The notes beneath the pieces were generated by a model. It saw nothing but the letters and a program-made list of their open reading frames with translations, was not told the origin of the DNA and did not search any database. Source: Pseudomonadota bacterium (GTDB lineage: Bacteria > Pseudomonadota > Gammaproteobacteria > Burkholderiales > Thiobacillaceae). From it: DNA of 9,539 bases. The DNA is taken from the NCBI GenBank assembly GCA_021836225.1, contig JAKBJA010000114.1:1-9539 (forward strand), in the 5' to 3' direction. Below, in pieces: positions 6,861-9,539 of this stretch (position 1 is the first letter of the stretch; each line of letters opens with the position of its first letter). A program made the position numbers and the translations under genes.

Positions 6861-7439
6861 ATGGCCGATCCGCACGCCAAGATGACTCAAGCCACCCCGC
6901 AGGAAATCATCATTTCCGTTCTTGCCGGGCTGTTCGCACCCCTGCTGGCCATTTTTCTGATCGTTCAGCTGGTGCTCGGCATTCAGGAAGAACACCAGGC
7001 TGACACCTCCAGCGAAGCAGCCCAAAAATCGACGCTCAAACGCATCAAGCCGTTTGCACAACTGGCCGCACTCGACGCCAACGCCCCCAGGGTCGAAAAA
7101 TCCGGCCAGGAAGTCTACGACGCCGTGTGTTCCTCGTGCCATGGTTCGGGCGCGCTGGGCGCTCCCAAGTTCGACAGCAAGGGGGACTGGGGCGGCCGTC
7201 TGGGCCAGGGCTACGATACCCTGGTCAAGCATGCGATCGAAGGTATCCGTCAGATGCCCCCGCGCGGCGGCGACGGCGACTTGTCGGACATCGAAGTGGC
7301 TCGCGCAGTGGCCTACATGGCCAACTCGGCCGGCGCCAACTTCAAGGCGCCGCAACCGGCTGCTCCTGCTCCTGCTGCGGCTGCAGAAAAACCCGCTGCG
7401 GCTGACAAACCCGCAGCGGCAGACGACAAGAAGCAGTAA
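6861..7439 (+). CDS. Membrane-anchored mono-haem c-type cytochrome (c5-like)
   Basis: A 192-residue periplasm-facing electron carrier. An uncleaved N-terminal anchor helix at about 16-40 (IIISVLAGLFAPLLAIFLIV) has a short cytoplasmic lead. It is followed by a linker at about 41-80 and one class I cytochrome domain at about 81-158. The haem is attached at C90-S-S-C93-H94, and M132 in RQMPPRGG is the likely sixth ligand. GAPKFDSKGDWGGRLGQGYDTL after the haem site matches the next gene's product. The C-terminal tail from about 163 is a low-complexity Ala/Pro/Lys/Asp stretch, ending in KPAAAD repeats. The start has AAGGAA at 6849-6854. Redox partners are not shown by the sequence; delivery of electrons to a terminal oxidase or from a sulphur-oxidising dehydrogenase would be typical roles. 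It is first of three co-directional genes, with 73 bases before the next. Confidence 0.93.
   Translation: MADPHAKMTQATPQEIIISVLAGLFAPLLAIFLIVQLVLGIQEEHQADTSSEAAQKSTLKRIKPFAQLAALDANAPRVEKSGQEVYDAVCSSCHGSGALGAPKFDSKGDWGGRLGQGYDTLVKHAIEGIRQMPPRGGDGDLSDIEVARAVAYMANSAGANFKAPQPAAPAPAAAAEKPAAADKPAAADDKKQ
7389..7424 (+). repeat. Two tandem 18-base repeats encoding KPAAAD
   Basis: Units 7389-7406 and 7407-7424 differ at only two synonymous positions (gct-gcg-gct against gca-gcg-gca). They form part of the low-complexity tail of the first cytochrome. This is a likely site of repeat-number change. Confidence 0.7.
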
Positions 7440-7512
7440 GACACGCAGCGCTGCATTACGCGGCACGCCCTGCGCGCTGAGGCTTTCAATCAACACGTCA
7501 AGGGGAATACGT

Positions 7513-8082
7513 ATGAACTACGCCACCACTTTTCTGATCGTCGCCTCAGCCGCATCGCTGCTTGCTTGCGGTAAATCCGAAGACCTTCCTGCACCAGCTA
7601 CCCAGCCGCCAGCGGTTGAAGCCCCGCCAGCCGAGGCTGTGTCGGAGCCTGTTGCGCCGATTGTCGAGACGCCGCAAACAGAAACCGCCCCGGAAGCACT
7701 GCCCAAAGCAAGTCAGGAACCGGCTGCTGCGTCAAGCCAGCCTGTGGCAGCCAAAAAACCCGCTGCCACGCCCGTCGAACCGGCCCCTGCCGCCCCGGCG
7801 GCGGCCGCAGCGACGGCACCCAGCGCGCCCGCACCCGACCTCGCACACGGCGAACAAATTTATCGCAAGGCCTGTGCGTTCTGCCATGACAAGGGCGTGG
7901 CGGGTGCGCCGAAAATCGGCGATGCTGCCGCCTGGAGCCCTCGTCTGGCGCAGGGCATGGACACCCTCTATACCGTCAGTTTGCGCGGCAAGGGTGCCAT
8001 GCCTGCCAAGGGCGGCAACCCCTCCTTGGCCGATGCTGACGTCAAGGCCGCGGTCGATTACCTCGTCGCGAAGTCGCGTTAA
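7513..8082 (+). CDS. Lipoprotein mono-haem c-type cytochrome (cytochrome c5 type)
   Basis: A 189-residue lipid-anchored periplasmic electron carrier. A short signal ends in the lipobox L16-L17-A18-C19, and G20-K21 follows. There is then a long Ala/Pro/Glu-rich linker (about 20-108), and one cytochrome c domain at about 109-187. The haem site is C121-A-F-C124-H125, and M163 in GKGAMPAKGG is the expected axial ligand. The domain strongly resembles cytochrome c5/CycB proteins (GAPKIGD..W..RLAQGMDTLY, then SLADADVKAAVDYL). ATG 7513 is chosen because AGGGGA (7501-7506) lies 6 bases upstream and gives a proper lipoprotein signal; the frame is open further upstream inside the previous gene. It lacks +2 Asp after the lipid cysteine (it has Gly), so sorting to the outer membrane is expected by the E. 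coli rule. The 73-base gap before it shows only the palindrome GCAGCGCTGC and no clear promoter. Confidence 0.94.
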   Translation: MNYATTFLIVASAASLLACGKSEDLPAPATQPPAVEAPPAEAVSEPVAPIVETPQTETAPEALPKASQEPAAASSQPVAAKKPAATPVEPAPAAPAAAAATAPSAPAPDLAHGEQIYRKACAFCHDKGVAGAPKIGDAAAWSPRLAQGMDTLYTVSLRGKGAMPAKGGNPSLADADVKAAVDYLVAKSR

Positions 8083-8090
8083 GCCCCCTT

Positions 8091-8852
8091 ATGTCGCTCG
8101 TCTGCCCACAATGCGGGAGCGATAAAATTCGCAGCGGCACGCTGCACGCCCATGACGGCGTGCGCCACCTGCTGCTGCACACCCCGTTGCGCTGCCGCGA
8201 CTGCCGTCATCGTTTCTGGCGGTTCAACCCATTCAAACCCCTGCTGCTGCTGACAGGGATCGGCGCGCTGGTCGGCGTGACCGCCTGGTTTACGCTCGAT
8301 CAGAATGTGGCCATGCCGGCCGCACAGGCGCCTGCCAGCCTGCCGCATGCCCGTGCTGCTCAAGGCGATGCTGAAGCGCAGTTGCAGCTAGGCATGCGCT
8401 ACGCCGAGGGCGACGGCATGGTCCAGAACGACAAGGAAGCGGCCCGCTGGTTTGCGCTGGCCGCCAAGCAGGGTCTGGCCGAGGCACAATATCAATATGG
8501 CCTCGTTCTGCTGCAGGGACGTGGGGTGGTTCAGGACTACAAGGCTGCCTTCAGCTGGATCGAAAAGCCCGCGCAACGCGGCTATGCCCGGGCGCAATAC
8601 AGCCTGGGCGAACTCTACCGCTACGGCACCGGCACCGTGGTCGACAAGGCGCGCGCCTACCTGTGGTTCAACCTCGCCGCGGCACAGGGCGTGGAAGCCG
8701 CCGCCAAGGCGCGCGACAGCCTGGTGTGGCAACTGAAACCTGAACAGATTGCGGCGATGCAGGAAGAGGCGCGGCGCATGAGCCATGCTGCGTCCTTGCC
8801 GGCGTCGCCCCCGACCCAGGCAACGCCCGCCCCTTCTCCCGATACGCCCTGA
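8091..8852 (+). CDS. Zinc-ribbon, transmembrane, Sel1-repeat protein
   Basis: A 253-residue protein of unknown specific function with three parts. The N-terminus has a C5-P-Q-C8 and C35-R-D-C38 pair that should bind zinc on the cytoplasmic side. One membrane helix follows at about 51-67, preceded by basic residues (R39, R41, R44, K49). Three consecutive 36-residue Sel1-like repeats occupy 93-128, 129-164 and 165-200, with the usual A.AQ..LG..Y..G pattern. They form a helical solenoid, presumably periplasmic, that binds partner proteins. The tail is Pro/Ala-rich. The gene starts 8 bases after the lipoprotein cytochrome stop and shows no Shine-Dalgarno (CGTTAAGCCCCCTT precedes the ATG), so translation probably depends on coupling to the cytochrome gene. 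A role in cytochrome or envelope assembly is inference from position only. Confidence 0.88.
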   Translation: MSLVCPQCGSDKIRSGTLHAHDGVRHLLLHTPLRCRDCRHRFWRFNPFKPLLLLTGIGALVGVTAWFTLDQNVAMPAAQAPASLPHARAAQGDAEAQLQLGMRYAEGDGMVQNDKEAARWFALAAKQGLAEAQYQYGLVLLQGRGVVQDYKAAFSWIEKPAQRGYARAQYSLGELYRYGTGTVVDKARAYLWFNLAAAQGVEAAAKARDSLVWQLKPEQIAAMQEEARRMSHAASLPASPPTQATPAPSPDTP

Positions 8853-8891
8853 GCGTGGTTGTCGTCGCTTCAGCGGCCTTACAAAATCACG

Positions 8892-8920
8892 GCCTGCCCC
8901 TGGCGGGCTGATTATTGGCT
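8892..8920 (+). terminator. Weak hairpin between the convergent Sel1 and TolC genes
   Basis: GCCTGCC/GGCGGGC form a 7-bp stem with one G-U pair and a CCT loop (8892-8908), 39 bases after the Sel1 stop. The bases after it on the + strand are only moderately T-rich (TGATTATTGGCT). On the minus strand the stem has a C-A mismatch but is followed by GATTTTG. It may end transcripts from either side; neither version is strong. Confidence 0.35.
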
Positions 8921-8921
8921 T

Positions 8922-9539
8922 TTACGGATGCGCGTGCGTGCCACCCGCGTCCGCGCCTGCGTCCAACGCCCACAGTCGATGCGCATCCAGTTTAAGGCGG
9001 GCGTCCGCAGCCAGTGCGGCAAGTTGCGCCTGCTGCGCCTGCAAGCGACCGTCTAGCGCCAGCCGGCGATTGAGCAGCACCTGATCGAGACTGCCCTCGC
9101 CCAGGCTATAGGCACGCGCAGCCAGGCGCGCCGCTTCATCCAGCGCCTGCGCGGCACGTTCTGCCTGCTGCCAATTGGCGGATAGCGCTATCGCCGCCTC
9201 GAAATCGGCGCGCGCCTCCTGACGCAAACGCTGTTCCAGCCGCATCGCCGCATCCTGCGCAGTGGCACTCAACTGTTCGGCCGCCTCCTGAGCGAAGCGC
9301 CGGGCCGGCCCCGGCAGCGTTAGTCCGACGTTCAAGCCCAGCACATGCTCGCTGCCCCCGGCCTCGTTCTTGTAGAAAATCCCGACATTCGGGTCGGCGC
9401 TGCGGCGCCTGGCGAGTTGTCGCGCTTCGGCCTGCAATACCTCGGCCTGGCGCCGCGCACGAAACAGTTCATGGTTGTGCTCCAGTACCGCATCGACGTA
9501 GTCGTCCGCCGTTCCATCCGGCGATAACGGCGACGGCAG
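8922..9539 (-). CDS. TolC-family outer-membrane efflux protein, CzcC-like (N-terminal part outside window)
   Basis: The last 205 residues of an outer-membrane channel protein; the frame is open to the window edge. The first residues in view (DDYVDAVLEHNHELFRARRQ) look like the start of the second of the two repeats of these proteins. Next comes a strand-forming stretch (PNVGIFYKNEAGG to LGLNVGLTLPGPARRF), then a long Ala/Gln/Arg-rich coiled-coil region that forms the periplasmic tunnel. YSLGEGSLDQVLLNRR is the conserved turn before the last long helix. The product would be the exit duct of a tripartite RND or ABC exporter; CzcC-type metal efflux is the closest impression. Its pump and adaptor genes would lie beyond the right edge, and the substrate cannot be told. 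The end, ...GGTHAHP, has two histidines, too few to infer metal binding. Confidence 0.88.
   Translation of the reverse strand: MPSPLSPDGTADDYVDAVLEHNHELFRARRQAEVLQAEARQLARRRSADPNVGIFYKNEAGGSEHVLGLNVGLTLPGPARRFAQEAAEQLSATAQDAAMRLEQRLRQEARADFEAAIALSANWQQAERAAQALDEAARLAARAYSLGEGSLDQVLLNRRLALDGRLQAQQAQLAALAADARLKLDAHRLWALDAGADAGGTHAHP

Noticed and set aside
7446..7455. GCAGCGCTGC palindrome between the cytochrome genes as a terminator or operator
   Set aside because: Short, without a loop or T-run; no second copy was seen.

Overview
The window looks like an ordinary chromosomal segment of a GC-rich Gram-negative bacterium, most likely a betaproteobacterium of the Thiobacillus/Nitrosomonadales type. 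The grounds are the high GC content with strong third-position GC bias, the cytochrome c5-like proteins, an outer-membrane TolC-family gene, and the type of ABC-F and DUF971 proteins present. This taxonomic guess is inference; no marker gene is present. There are eight protein genes (two cut by the window edges), one tRNA gene, and almost no spare DNA. No mobile element, CRISPR array or phage gene was found.

Left part (1-5168, all +). A large membrane-bound c-di-GMP enzyme (HAMP-PAS-PAS-GGDEF-EAL, 5' end outside the window) is followed by a 102-base gap. Next comes ybiT, an ABC-F ribosome-acting ATPase best started at a GTG, then a small Rossmann-fold protein of the ketopantoate-reductase superfamily that overlaps the ybiT stop by ATGA.

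Middle part (5175-6719, all -). Read in the direction of transcription these are tRNA-Arg(CCG), a cysteine-free DUF971 protein, a clear intrinsic terminator, and a fructosamine-kinase-family gene. The kinase gene ends 6 bases from the stop of the convergent Rossmann gene.

Right part. A divergent promoter region (about 6720-6860) separates the tRNA from a + strand cluster. The cluster holds a membrane-anchored c-type cytochrome, a lipoprotein c-type cytochrome related to it, and, 8 bases further on, a zinc-ribbon/transmembrane/Sel1-repeat protein. The two cytochromes share an extended motif after the haem site and look like diverged duplicates placed on different membranes. They probably carry electrons in the periplasm, and the Sel1 protein may be an accessory factor. 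The window ends with the 3' part of a convergent TolC-family outer-membrane efflux gene.

I found no clear new defence or mobile system. The best leads are the cytochrome pair with its Sel1/zinc-ribbon neighbour, the cysteine-free DUF971 gene beside a tRNA, and the unusual terminator/start arrangement before the kinase.
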